DNA from: DASPKW01 sp038244055
GTDB lineage: Bacteria; Planctomycetota; Phycisphaerae; Tepidisphaerales; Tepidisphaeraceae
Reading direction: 5' to 3'
Length of the DNA stretch: 5,614 bases
Assembly: GCA_038244055.1 (NCBI GenBank)
Contig: JBBRTW010000464.1
Span: 1 to 5,614, forward strand
In this document: positions 1-5,614 of the stretch, one piece after another
How positions within the stretch are numbered: the stretch's first letter is position 1
How the letters are laid out: every line of letters starts with the position of its first letter
Notes under the pieces: model-generated
Database searches by the model: none
Told to the model about the DNA's origin: nothing
What the model saw: the letters and a program-made list of their open reading frames with translations, nothing else
Translations under genes and position numbers: made by a program

Positions 1-37
1 AGGCGTCGTGGCGGAGCATGCGTTCGAGGAGGGTCAT
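1..37 (-). CDS. 5' end of a DinB-like family protein (partial)
   Basis: A reading frame begins with ATG at 37-35 on the minus strand and runs off the left edge. The visible peptide is MTLLERMLRHDA, with the next codon starting in T. The pattern M-x-L-(L/I)-E-R-(L/M)-L-x-H-D-A, usually followed by W, is the usual opening of DinB-like four-helix-bundle proteins in planctomycetes, where the first helix contributes a metal-binding His. I therefore infer a DinB-family protein (putative metal-dependent hydrolase or thiol transferase fold), but only 12 residues are seen. There is no good Shine-Dalgarno sequence before the ATG. The gene lies downstream of the PA14 sulfatase in the same orientation and is separated from it by the long inverted repeat, so it is probably a separate transcription unit. 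It could also be an unrelated protein with a chance match. Confidence 0.45.
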   Translation of the reverse strand, partial: MTLLERMLRHDA

Positions 38-59
38 GGAGGTAGATCGACAACTTACT

Positions 60-177
60 CCCTCTCCTGTACTCGGGAGATGGCGGGGGTGAGGGTCTTT
101 TGTAACCGTGAAAATCAGATTCCCGTGCAATCCACCGAAGACCCTCACCCTAACTCTCTCCCGAGTACAGGAGAGGG
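60..177. repeat. Long imperfect inverted repeat (MITE-like intergenic element)
   Basis: The left arm (60-99) and right arm (138-177) are reverse complements over 40 bases with 35 matches. The outer 21 bases are perfect, the five mismatches cluster at 81-86, and the inner 13 bases are perfect again. The loop is 38 bases (100-137). Each arm also folds on itself: TCTCC at 63-67 pairs with GGAGA at 76-80, and TCTCC at 157-161 pairs with GGAGA at 170-174, so the DNA could form a cruciform or the RNA a branched hairpin. The wording (CCCTCACCCTAA... CTCTCCCG... GAGAGGGG) resembles intergenic palindromic repeats dispersed in many GC-rich bacterial genomes. It begins 22 bases past the stop of the PA14 sulfatase, so it may end or stabilise that transcript. 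There is no following U-tract, which argues against a standard intrinsic terminator. No target-site duplication is obvious. Confidence 0.8.
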
Positions 178-199
178 GACCGGAACATTTTAAGTGCAG

Positions 200-2182
200 T
201 TATCGTGAGGCCGAAAACGCGGCGGCGGGGATGGTTTGTTTATCGAGTCCCGGGCCGGAGTAGCTCAGGTCGAGACGCATCGCGCGGCTGGCGTGTCGAT
301 AGAAGAGCCGGATGGGGTGCAGGCCGGCATTGAGCAGGATTTTGGCCGATACTTCGTTGCCATCGTGCTTGAAATCATCATCGAGGACGTGGGCATCGTG
401 GAGCCACATCTGCGCGCCGCTGTCGGAGGTGAGATAGAAGGTGTATTCGCCATCGGCGGGGACTTTCACATAACCCGAAAAACGCAGGCCGAAGCTTTCA
501 TCGCGGGTGCGCGATTTCAGATCCAGGCCTGATGACCGGGCAACTCGCGTCGGCGTAAGGGCATCGAAATCGGGAACCCATGGCCATGTGCCCTCATAAG
601 CCGCCACCTGCAGCGCGCCCGGCTCGACCCCATCGGCCACGACCGCCGGCAGGAGTTCGGAATCGTACGGCCGCGGCGCGCCGGGATCGGGGCGGCGGAC
701 CGTTGGCAGCATTTGCTTCATTTTCGCGAGCAATCCAGCGTGCGCGGGGTCGGCCGCGAGATTGTGATCTTCATGCGGATCGGACATGACGTTGTAGAGC
801 CTCAGCGCATCGGTGGCTGATTCGATCTGCGTCCGCACGCCGACGAAATCGCCGATTCGCAGGATCTGCTGTTGGCCGCGGCCATTGACGCCCTTGCGGG
901 TGAAGACATCGCCACTGGCGGGGTTCTTGCCTTTGACGAAATACTCGATGTAAACGTAGCCGCGACTGCGCTGGGTGCCCGATTGGGTCAGAGTCGGCAG
1001 GAGGGAAACACCATCGGACTGCGCGGGCGAAACCAGCCCCGCCGCATCGGCCAGCGTCGGCATCCAGTCCCAGAATCCCGAGACGAAATCGCTGGTCTTA
1101 CCGGCCGGGATATGCCCCGGCCATCGGGCGATCGTGGGCTCGCGCACGCCGCCCTCCCAGCAATCGCGCTTGAAGCCGTCGAAGGGTCCCCAGGAATCGA
1201 AGTTGCGCGGGTCCGCGCCGCCCTCATTGGCCGGGCCATTGTCGGAGGAGAAGACGACCAGCGTGTTGTCATCGATCTTGAGGTCGGCCAGGAGTTGCAG
1301 GATATCGCCGATGCCATCATCCATCCGCCGGGCCATGGTCGCGTAGCGCTTCATGGGAGCGGTCCATGAAGTCCCGGCGTAATCGGGATGAATCCAGGTA
1401 TCGCGCGTTTTCGGCGTGGCGGCGGGCGGCCACTGCAAGCCGCCGCCCTTGCCCGCGCCGGCCGGGTAGGCTTCGCCGGGGACATGCAATGGATTGTGGA
1501 CGGCGGTGTAGGCGAGATAGAGAAAAAACGGCTGCGCGGGATTGACGCCCGAGCGATCGACGATGAACTTCTTGGCGCGGGCGGTGAACAGATCGGTAGA
1601 GTAGGTATCGGCGTACTGCGCGGTGACATCTTTTTCCCCATCGCGCAGGGGCTTGGTGGCATCGTGGTAATAAGTGTGGCCGGATACATGCTCGAGAAAG
1701 CCGAAGAATTCATCGAAACCGCGGCGAAGCGGGTGCCCGGGGAATTCCGGCTTCTGGCCTTGCAGACCCCACTTGCCGATGCACATGGTTCGATACCCGG
1801 CCTGTTTGAGGACTGTCGCGAGCGTGTGATTATCCGGCAGGGCCTTGTCGAACTGATTGTCGCGAATCGCGCAGTGCCCCTGGTGCTGGCCGAGCAGAAG
1901 CGATCCCCGCGCCGAGGCGCACACCGGCGCGCCGGTATAATGCTGGCGGAGGATCATCCCCTGCCCCGCCATCTGATCCAGATGCGGCGTCGCGAATTTT
2001 GGCTTGGAGGCATCGCGCGAATTCTGGAAGGTGACGCCGAGGTCGCCGTAGCCGAGATCATCCGCTAGAATGAAGATGATGTTGGGCTTGCGCGGCTCGG
2101 CCGCGAACGATTTCGACCCGGCAAACGGGCCAAACGCAAACGCCACCGCGACAAGAGATGCAAGAACGCCACGACGGGTCAT
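200..2182 (-). CDS. Exported arylsulfatase A-like type I sulfatase with C-terminal PA14 domain
   Basis: Predicted sulfuric ester hydrolase of 660 residues. The start is taken as ATG at 2182 because it gives MTRRGVLAS directly and has GTGAG 7 bases upstream; a GTG at 2194 would add four residues but has no ribosome-binding site. Residues 1-28 form a signal peptide with a Tat-like T-R-R-x-V-L start and cleavage near FAA/EP. The sulfatase domain spans about 33-480. By alignment to human ARSA the metal ligands are D41, D42, D314 and N315; the formylglycine site is C88-A-S-A-R92; K137, H229 and K338 are the sulfate-binding residues. Two deviations are seen: the third motif residue is Ser rather than the usual Pro, and the ARSA His in GKWH is Gly139 (GKWGL), a variant I believe is common in this subgroup. 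A Pro-rich linker (about 496-525) leads to a PA14 domain (about 526-648), a beta-sandwich often binding carbohydrate. The substrate is unknown. It is divergent from the two sulfatases at 2323-5417. Confidence 0.96.
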   Translation of the reverse strand: MTRRGVLASLVAVAFAFGPFAGSKSFAAEPRKPNIIFILADDLGYGDLGVTFQNSRDASKPKFATPHLDQMAGQGMILRQHYTGAPVCASARGSLLLGQHQGHCAIRDNQFDKALPDNHTLATVLKQAGYRTMCIGKWGLQGQKPEFPGHPLRRGFDEFFGFLEHVSGHTYYHDATKPLRDGEKDVTAQYADTYSTDLFTARAKKFIVDRSGVNPAQPFFLYLAYTAVHNPLHVPGEAYPAGAGKGGGLQWPPAATPKTRDTWIHPDYAGTSWTAPMKRYATMARRMDDGIGDILQLLADLKIDDNTLVVFSSDNGPANEGGADPRNFDSWGPFDGFKRDCWEGGVREPTIARWPGHIPAGKTSDFVSGFWDWMPTLADAAGLVSPAQSDGVSLLPTLTQSGTQRSRGYVYIEYFVKGKNPASGDVFTRKGVNGRGQQQILRIGDFVGVRTQIESATDALRLYNVMSDPHEDHNLAADPAHAGLLAKMKQMLPTVRRPDPGAPRPYDSELLPAVVADGVEPGALQVAAYEGTWPWVPDFDALTPTRVARSSGLDLKSRTRDESFGLRFSGYVKVPADGEYTFYLTSDSGAQMWLHDAHVLDDDFKHDGNEVSAKILLNAGLHPIRLFYRHASRAMRLDLSYSGPGLDKQTIPAAAFSASR

Positions 2183-2226
2183 GTGTATTCTCACTCAAGA
2201 GGCTTGTGAATCGATACGCGGACGAT

Positions 2227-2251
2227 GACGATGGACGAAGACGATGGACGA
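2227..2251. repeat. Two 12-bp direct repeats, GACGATGGACGA, spaced 13 bp
   Basis: GACGATGGACGA occurs at 2227-2238 and again at 2240-2251, one base apart, with a further partial copy GACGATG at 2221-2227. The 13-bp period is slightly more than one helical turn. The repeats lie just downstream of the minus-strand TATAAT at 2263-2258, around the expected transcript start and leader of the PA14 sulfatase gene. They could be a regulator binding site, or simply a short slippage-derived tandem; nothing in the sequence decides between these. Confidence 0.5.
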
Positions 2252-2313
2252 TCGGCGATTATATCGCATCGCGCCTGATTTCGCCTGGTCCGGCATCCCG
2301 TTAATGGGGAATT

Positions 2314-2317
2314 GGAG
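2314..2317 (+). promoter_or_regulatory. Shine-Dalgarno site of the SGSH-like sulfatase
   Basis: GGAG at 2314-2317 lies 5 bases before the ATG at 2323. It fixes the start of the plus-strand operon's first gene and agrees with the signal peptide that begins there. Confidence 0.7.
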
Positions 2318-2322
2318 AACCG

Positions 2323-3846
2323 ATGAAGCTTTCAACCATTCTGTCTCTGGCCGCGATGCTGTCGATGAGTGTGATGGCCCGCGCCGCGGAACAGGTCGCG
2401 CGGCCAAATATTCTCTTCTGCATTGCCGATGATGCCTCCTGGTCGCACTGGGGCGCTTATGGCTGCAAATTCGTCAACACGCCGAATTTCGATCGCGTCG
2501 CCCGCGAAGGGATTCTATTTAATAATGCCTTCACCCCCCTGCCCAAATGCTCGCCATCGCGGGCGGCGATTTTGACAGGCCGGTATCCCTGGCAGAACGA
2601 AGAGGCCTGCGATCACAATGGCATTTTCCCCGCCAAATTCAAGGTGTACACCAGCATTCTGGCCGATGCGGGTTACCACGTCGGCTTCACCGGAAAGGGG
2701 TGGGGCCCCGGTGATTTTCTCCGCGGCGGGTTCACTCAGAATCCGGTCGGCAAGCAGTACAACCAGTTGAAGAACAAGCCCCCCACCAGCGGCATCGCCG
2801 CGATCGATTACGCGGCCAATTTCGAGGCCTTTCTCAAGAATCGCCCCAGGGGCGCGCCCTTCTGCTTCTGGTACGGCGGCCACGAACCTCACCGCGCCTA
2901 CGAGGCCGGGTCGGGATTGAAGGCGGGCAAAAAACTCTCCGATGTCACGGTGCCACCCTATTTGCCGGATGATCCGATTGTCCGCTCCGATCTGCTCGAC
3001 TACGGGCTGGAAATCGAATGGTTCGATACGCATCTGGGGCGGATGCTGAAAACACTCGAAGCGGCCGGTGAACTCGATAAAACGATCGTCATCGTCACGG
3101 CCGACAACGGCATGCCCTTCCCGCGCGTCAAAGGTCATATCTTCGAAGATGCCTGCCATCTGCCGCTGGCGATTCGCTGGCCGAGTGCGATCAAGGCGGG
3201 GCGAGTGGTGGATGATTTCGTGAGCTTTGTCGATTTCGCGCCCACCTTTATCGAAGTCGCGAGTTTGCCGTCGATCGCGGAGATGTCGGGGCAGAGTCTC
3301 ATTCCTCTCCTCAAGTCTGCCGCTTCCGGGCAGGTCGATCCGAAGCGCGATCACGTCATCCTCGGCCGAGAGCGCACCGATGTCGGCCGGCCGGGCGATG
3401 TGGGGTATCCGGTTCGCGCGATCCGCACGAAGGACTTTTTCTACGTCCACAATTTCGCCCCCGATCGCTGGCCCTGCGGAAATCCGGAGACGAATTTCCA
3501 GGATACCGATGACAGCCCGACCAAGTCGCTCCTCCTCAAGCAGAAGGAATCCGGCGAGTACAAATTCTTCGACCTGGCGATGAGCAAGCGCCCGGCCGAT
3601 GAGTTGTACGATCTCCACGCCGATCCGGCTTCGGCGGTGAATGTTGCGGATCGAGCCGCGCTTGCAGCGAGGAAGGATCAGCTCTGGCAGCAGCTCAAGA
3701 AACAGCTTGAGGACCAAAAGGATCCTCGCATGCTTGGGAACGGTGAGGTCTTCGACCACTACGAGTATGTGGGCAGCAAGAGCAAATCGTGGGATGCCCG
3801 GCCGGGGAAGGATGGAGCGAAGGATTCTAAAGGAGAGAAGCCATGA
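2323..3846 (+). CDS. Exported type I sulfatase resembling heparan N-sulfatase (N-sulfoglucosamine sulfohydrolase, SGSH-like)
   Basis: Predicted sulfatase of 507 residues. Residues 1-21 are a Sec signal peptide (MKLSTILSL, hydrophobic core, cleavage at ARA/AEQ). The sulfatase domain spans about 27-440. D36 and D37 with D261 and N262 are the expected metal ligands; C76-S-P-S-R80 is a textbook formylglycine site; K125 lies in GKGWGPG; H187 and H190 lie in GGHEPHRAY. The HEPHR block and the DNGMPFPR block (261-268) match the hallmarks of human SGSH (HDPHR, DNGIPFP), which places it near that family rather than the ARSA type. SGSH removes N-linked sulfate from glucosamine of heparan sulfate; bacterial relatives also include sulfatases for algal polysaccharides, so the substrate is inferred only at family level. 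The C-terminus (about 485-507) is a Lys/Gly-rich polar tail. Its stop codon overlaps the next gene's start, making a two-gene operon. Confidence 0.96.
   Translation: MKLSTILSLAAMLSMSVMARAAEQVARPNILFCIADDASWSHWGAYGCKFVNTPNFDRVAREGILFNNAFTPLPKCSPSRAAILTGRYPWQNEEACDHNGIFPAKFKVYTSILADAGYHVGFTGKGWGPGDFLRGGFTQNPVGKQYNQLKNKPPTSGIAAIDYAANFEAFLKNRPRGAPFCFWYGGHEPHRAYEAGSGLKAGKKLSDVTVPPYLPDDPIVRSDLLDYGLEIEWFDTHLGRMLKTLEAAGELDKTIVIVTADNGMPFPRVKGHIFEDACHLPLAIRWPSAIKAGRVVDDFVSFVDFAPTFIEVASLPSIAEMSGQSLIPLLKSAASGQVDPKRDHVILGRERTDVGRPGDVGYPVRAIRTKDFFYVHNFAPDRWPCGNPETNFQDTDDSPTKSLLLKQKESGEYKFFDLAMSKRPADELYDLHADPASAVNVADRAALAARKDQLWQQLKKQLEDQKDPRMLGNGEVFDHYEYVGSKSKSWDARPGKDGAKDSKGEKP
3829..3835 (+). promoter_or_regulatory. 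Shine-Dalgarno site AAAGGAG of the IDS-like sulfatase
   Basis: AAAGGAG lies inside the last codons of the SGSH-like gene, 7 bases before the ATG at 3843. This near-ideal site plus the ATGA stop/start overlap decides the start of the downstream gene, even though it leaves that protein with an unusually long pre-hydrophobic leader. Confidence 0.85.
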
Positions 3847-5417
3847 CGCGAAAATTGCAGACACGGGTAATGGAGTACCATGACCCATGCCACCCATTAT
3901 GCCATTCCTCGCGCCACCCAAAACGCCCCTGCGTTTTCGGATTCATCATCGCGATGATCGTTGCCGCGATGAGTTGCCCCGGCACCCGCGCGGCCGAGCT
4001 CGCGGGCAAACCCAACATCCTCTTCATCGTCATCGATGACCAGAACGACTGGATCGGCTGCCTCGGCGGCCACCCGCAGGTCAAGACGCCCAACATCGAT
4101 CGCCTGGCCGTGCGGGGCACGCTCTTTACCAATGCCCACTGTCAGGCGCCGCTCTGCAACCCCTCCCGCGCCAGCGTTCTCACCGGCCTGCGCCCTTCAT
4201 CCATCGGCATCTACGGGCTCGCCCCCGGCATTCGCGATGTCGATGCGCTCAAAGCGCACATCACGCTACCGCAGACCTTCACCCGCGCCGGCTACCACAC
4301 CTATACCTGCGGTAAGATTTATCACGATGGCTCGATCAAGCCCAAAGACCGCGCGGCCGAGTTCACCACCTGGGGCATCGCCGCCAGCACGCTCAAGCCG
4401 CCCAAGCGCATCGTCAATCTCCCGCTGCCCAACCAGCTTCAGGCGATGGACTGGGGCGCGTGGCCCGAGAAGGATGAAGATGCCGGCGATTACAAAATCG
4501 CCAGCGCGGCCGTCGATGCCCTGCGCGCGGCCCCGGCCGATAAACCGTTCTTCATCGCCTGCGGTTTCCGCCTGCCACACGTCCCCTGTTACGCGCCGCA
4601 GAAATGGTTCGATCTTTATCCCGATGCCGGGCTGATCCTGCCGCCCGTGCTGGAAAACGATCGCGATGATACGCCGAGGTTCTCCTGGTACTTGCACTGG
4701 CGGCTTCCCGAGCCGCGCCTGCATACACTGCGCGAGGCGAATCAATGGCGGCCACTGGTGCGCGCGTACCTGGCCAGCACGAGCCTGATGGATGCGCAAG
4801 TCGGCCGGGTGATCGATGCGCTCGATGCGACCGGCCGGGCGAAGGATACGCTCATCGTTCTCTGGAGCGATCACGGCTGGCATCTGGGCGAAAAACTCAT
4901 CACCGGCAAGAACACGCTCTGGGAACGATCAACCCATGTGCCGCTGATTTTCGCCGGCCCGGGTATTACCGTCGGCGCCAAATGCGGCCGGACTGTCGAA
5001 CTGCTCGACATCTTCCCCACCCTTCTGGAACTGACGGGCATGCCCAATCGCCCCGACCTCGAAGGCCACAGTGTCATCCCCTTGTTGAAAGACGCCGCCG
5101 CCCCGCGCGCGTGGCCCGCCATCACAACGCATAACCATGACAATCACACCATCCGCACCGAGAAGTGGCGCTACATTCGCTACGCCGATGGCTCGGAGGA
5201 ATTGTACGATCTCCAGGCCGACCCCAACGAGTGGAAGAATATCGCCGGCGATCCCAATCTCGCCGAGACCAAGCGCGATCTGGCGCAGTGGCTACCCAAG
5301 GTGAACAAAGCCCCTGTCCCGCAGAGCGCGCAGCGCATCCTCACCTACGATCCGGCCACCGGAAATGTGAACTGGGAAGGAAAAGCGGTCGGTAAGAATG
5401 AGCCGATCCCGGATTGA
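3843..5417 (+). CDS. Exported type I sulfatase resembling iduronate-2-sulfatase (IDS-like)
   Basis: Predicted sulfatase of 524 residues. The start at 3843 is supported by AAAGGAG and a 4-base ATGA overlap with the SGSH-like gene. The signal peptide has a long leader (1-31) with Cys and His (C16, C20, C30), then a hydrophobic segment (about 31-44) and a likely cleavage at TRA/AEL near residue 50. The sulfatase domain spans about 56-470. Expected active-site residues: D65, D66, D343 and H344 (metal), C105-N-P-S-R109 (formylglycine), K158 in CGKIYH, H246 in RLPHVP, and K356 in GKNTLWERSTHVPLIF. DDQNDW, SDHGWHLGE and xTHVPLIF are hallmarks of the iduronate-2-sulfatase branch. IDS removes 2-O-sulfate from iduronate in heparan and dermatan sulfate, but bacterial members of this branch also act on carrageenan and ulvan pieces, so the substrate is not settled. 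No clear terminator follows; a minus-strand gene converges 86 bases downstream. Confidence 0.96.
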   Translation: MTRKLQTRVMEYHDPCHPLCHSSRHPKRPCVFGFIIAMIVAAMSCPGTRAAELAGKPNILFIVIDDQNDWIGCLGGHPQVKTPNIDRLAVRGTLFTNAHCQAPLCNPSRASVLTGLRPSSIGIYGLAPGIRDVDALKAHITLPQTFTRAGYHTYTCGKIYHDGSIKPKDRAAEFTTWGIAASTLKPPKRIVNLPLPNQLQAMDWGAWPEKDEDAGDYKIASAAVDALRAAPADKPFFIACGFRLPHVPCYAPQKWFDLYPDAGLILPPVLENDRDDTPRFSWYLHWRLPEPRLHTLREANQWRPLVRAYLASTSLMDAQVGRVIDALDATGRAKDTLIVLWSDHGWHLGEKLITGKNTLWERSTHVPLIFAGPGITVGAKCGRTVELLDIFPTLLELTGMPNRPDLEGHSVIPLLKDAAAPRAWPAITTHNHDNHTIRTEKWRYIRYADGSEELYDLQADPNEWKNIAGDPNLAETKRDLAQWLPKVNKAPVPQSAQRILTYDPATGNVNWEGKAVGKNEPIPD

Positions 5418-5503
5418 GCTTGCGGCATGCCAATGAGAAAAAACGAACGGAAAATGTGAGCGGGCGATGCTACTAAGGATCGGCGCATGAATAGCGGTCG
5501 GGA

Positions 5504-5614
5504 CTACCGGGGCACGGCGATGTAATTCCACTTGGGGAGAACTTTGTCGAAGAGCAGGGGCAGGTTGGCTTTGAAGTCGTTGGCGACCTGTCGGCCGGTT
5601 TCGTAGACGCGGCG
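5504..5614 (-). CDS. 3' end of an unidentified protein gene (partial)
   Basis: Reading the minus strand from the right edge gives 36 uninterrupted codons ending in TAG at 5506-5504. Third codon positions are mostly G or C, as in the neighbouring genes, which supports real coding in this frame. The C-terminus contains V-A-N-D-F-K-A-N-L-P-L-L-F-D-K and ends W-N-Y-I-A-V-P-R. I do not recognise the family. The WNY-xxx-PR ending is loosely like the end of Rhodopirellula-type (ISAzo13-like) DDE transposases, but the residues before it do not fit, so I make no functional call. It converges on the IDS-like sulfatase with an 86-bp gap (5418-5503) in which I see no convincing terminator hairpin. Confidence 0.55.
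   Translation of the reverse strand, partial: RRVYETGRQVANDFKANLPLLFDKVLPKWNYIAVPR

Larger units (their letters stand above)
2183..2322. promoter_or_regulatory. Divergent intergenic promoter region between sulfatase genes
   Basis: These 140 bases separate the start of the minus-strand PA14 sulfatase from the start of the plus-strand sulfatase operon, so both promoters should lie here. The only AT-rich stretch is around 2258-2264. On the minus strand it reads TATAAT (2263-2258), an exact match to a sigma-70 -10 box, about 76 bases upstream of the PA14 sulfatase ATG. No convincing -35 box lies 16-18 bases further up (GGCGAA/AGGCGA only). On the plus strand the same stretch gives a weak TATATC. 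Between the TATAAT and the PA14 sulfatase start are two 12-bp direct repeats (2227-2251). The promoter call rests on gene layout and one hexamer only. Confidence 0.4.

Noticed and set aside
8..193. A 61-codon plus-strand frame running through the inverted repeat
   Set aside because: It is mostly repeat sequence, has no Shine-Dalgarno site, and overlaps the opposite-strand DinB-like start; its peptide is low-complexity.
1388..2068. A 226-codon open frame on the plus strand opposite the PA14 sulfatase
   Set aside because: Antisense shadow of a well-supported gene; no ribosome-binding site or family motif.
2195..2407. A 70-codon minus-strand frame across the divergent promoter
   Set aside because: It overlaps the start of the SGSH-like gene and the promoter region, and lacks any recognisable motif or ribosome-binding site.
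2515..3921. A 468-codon open frame on the minus strand opposite the SGSH-like sulfatase
   Set aside because: It lies antisense to a gene with complete sulfatase motifs and a good ribosome-binding site. Its translation is rich in Arg, Ile and Glu without recognisable domains, as expected for the complementary frame of GC-rich coding DNA.
3954..3974. Downstream Met codons as the true start of the IDS-like gene
   Set aside because: They fall inside the hydrophobic core and lack a ribosome-binding site, whereas 3843 has AAAGGAG and the ATGA overlap.
5403..5483. CCGATCC (5403-5409) and GGATCGG (5477-5483) as a terminator stem between the convergent genes
   Set aside because: The 7-base arms are 67 bases apart, the left arm is inside the coding region, and no T-run follows; this is likely chance.

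Overview
The window looks like a piece of a GC-rich Planctomycetota chromosome. Secreted type I (formylglycine) sulfatases fill almost all of it, and the wording of their motifs is typical of planctomycete sulfatase paralogues. Verrucomicrobiota or Lentisphaerota cannot be excluded from sequence alone. No rRNA, tRNA, CRISPR array or complete insertion sequence is visible.

Layout, left to right: (i) 1-37, the first 12 codons of a minus-strand gene whose N-terminus resembles DinB-family proteins; (ii) 60-177, a long imperfect inverted repeat with 40-base arms and a 38-base loop, a MITE-like intergenic element; (iii) 200-2182, minus strand, an exported arylsulfatase A-like enzyme fused to a C-terminal PA14 domain; (iv) 2183-2322, a 140-bp divergent promoter region with a minus-strand TATAAT and two 12-bp direct repeats; (v) 2323-3846, plus strand, an exported sulfatase resembling heparan N-sulfatase (SGSH); (vi) 3843-5417, plus strand, an exported sulfatase resembling iduronate-2-sulfatase (IDS), starting inside the stop codon of the previous gene (ATGA) behind a strong Shine-Dalgarno sequence; (vii) 5504-5614, the last 36 codons of an unidentified gene on the minus strand, converging on the IDS-like gene.

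All three sulfatases carry an export signal and the metal- and sulfate-binding residues of the alkaline-phosphatase-like fold, so they probably remove sulfate esters (or N-sulfate) from polysaccharide fragments outside the cytoplasm. The SGSH-like/IDS-like pair is translationally coupled. In animals those two activities act on the same polymer, heparan sulfate, although bacterial relatives of both also act on algal galactans and ulvan. The divergent PA14 sulfatase may be expressed together with them and could bind carbohydrate through its extra domain. No formylglycine-generating enzyme, glycoside hydrolase, polysaccharide lyase, transporter or regulator is in the window, so the true substrate is open. 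I found no clearly new system; the most interesting points are the coupled pair, the PA14 fusion with its non-standard CASAR maturation site, the long inverted repeat, and the odd Cys/His-rich leader of the IDS-like protein.
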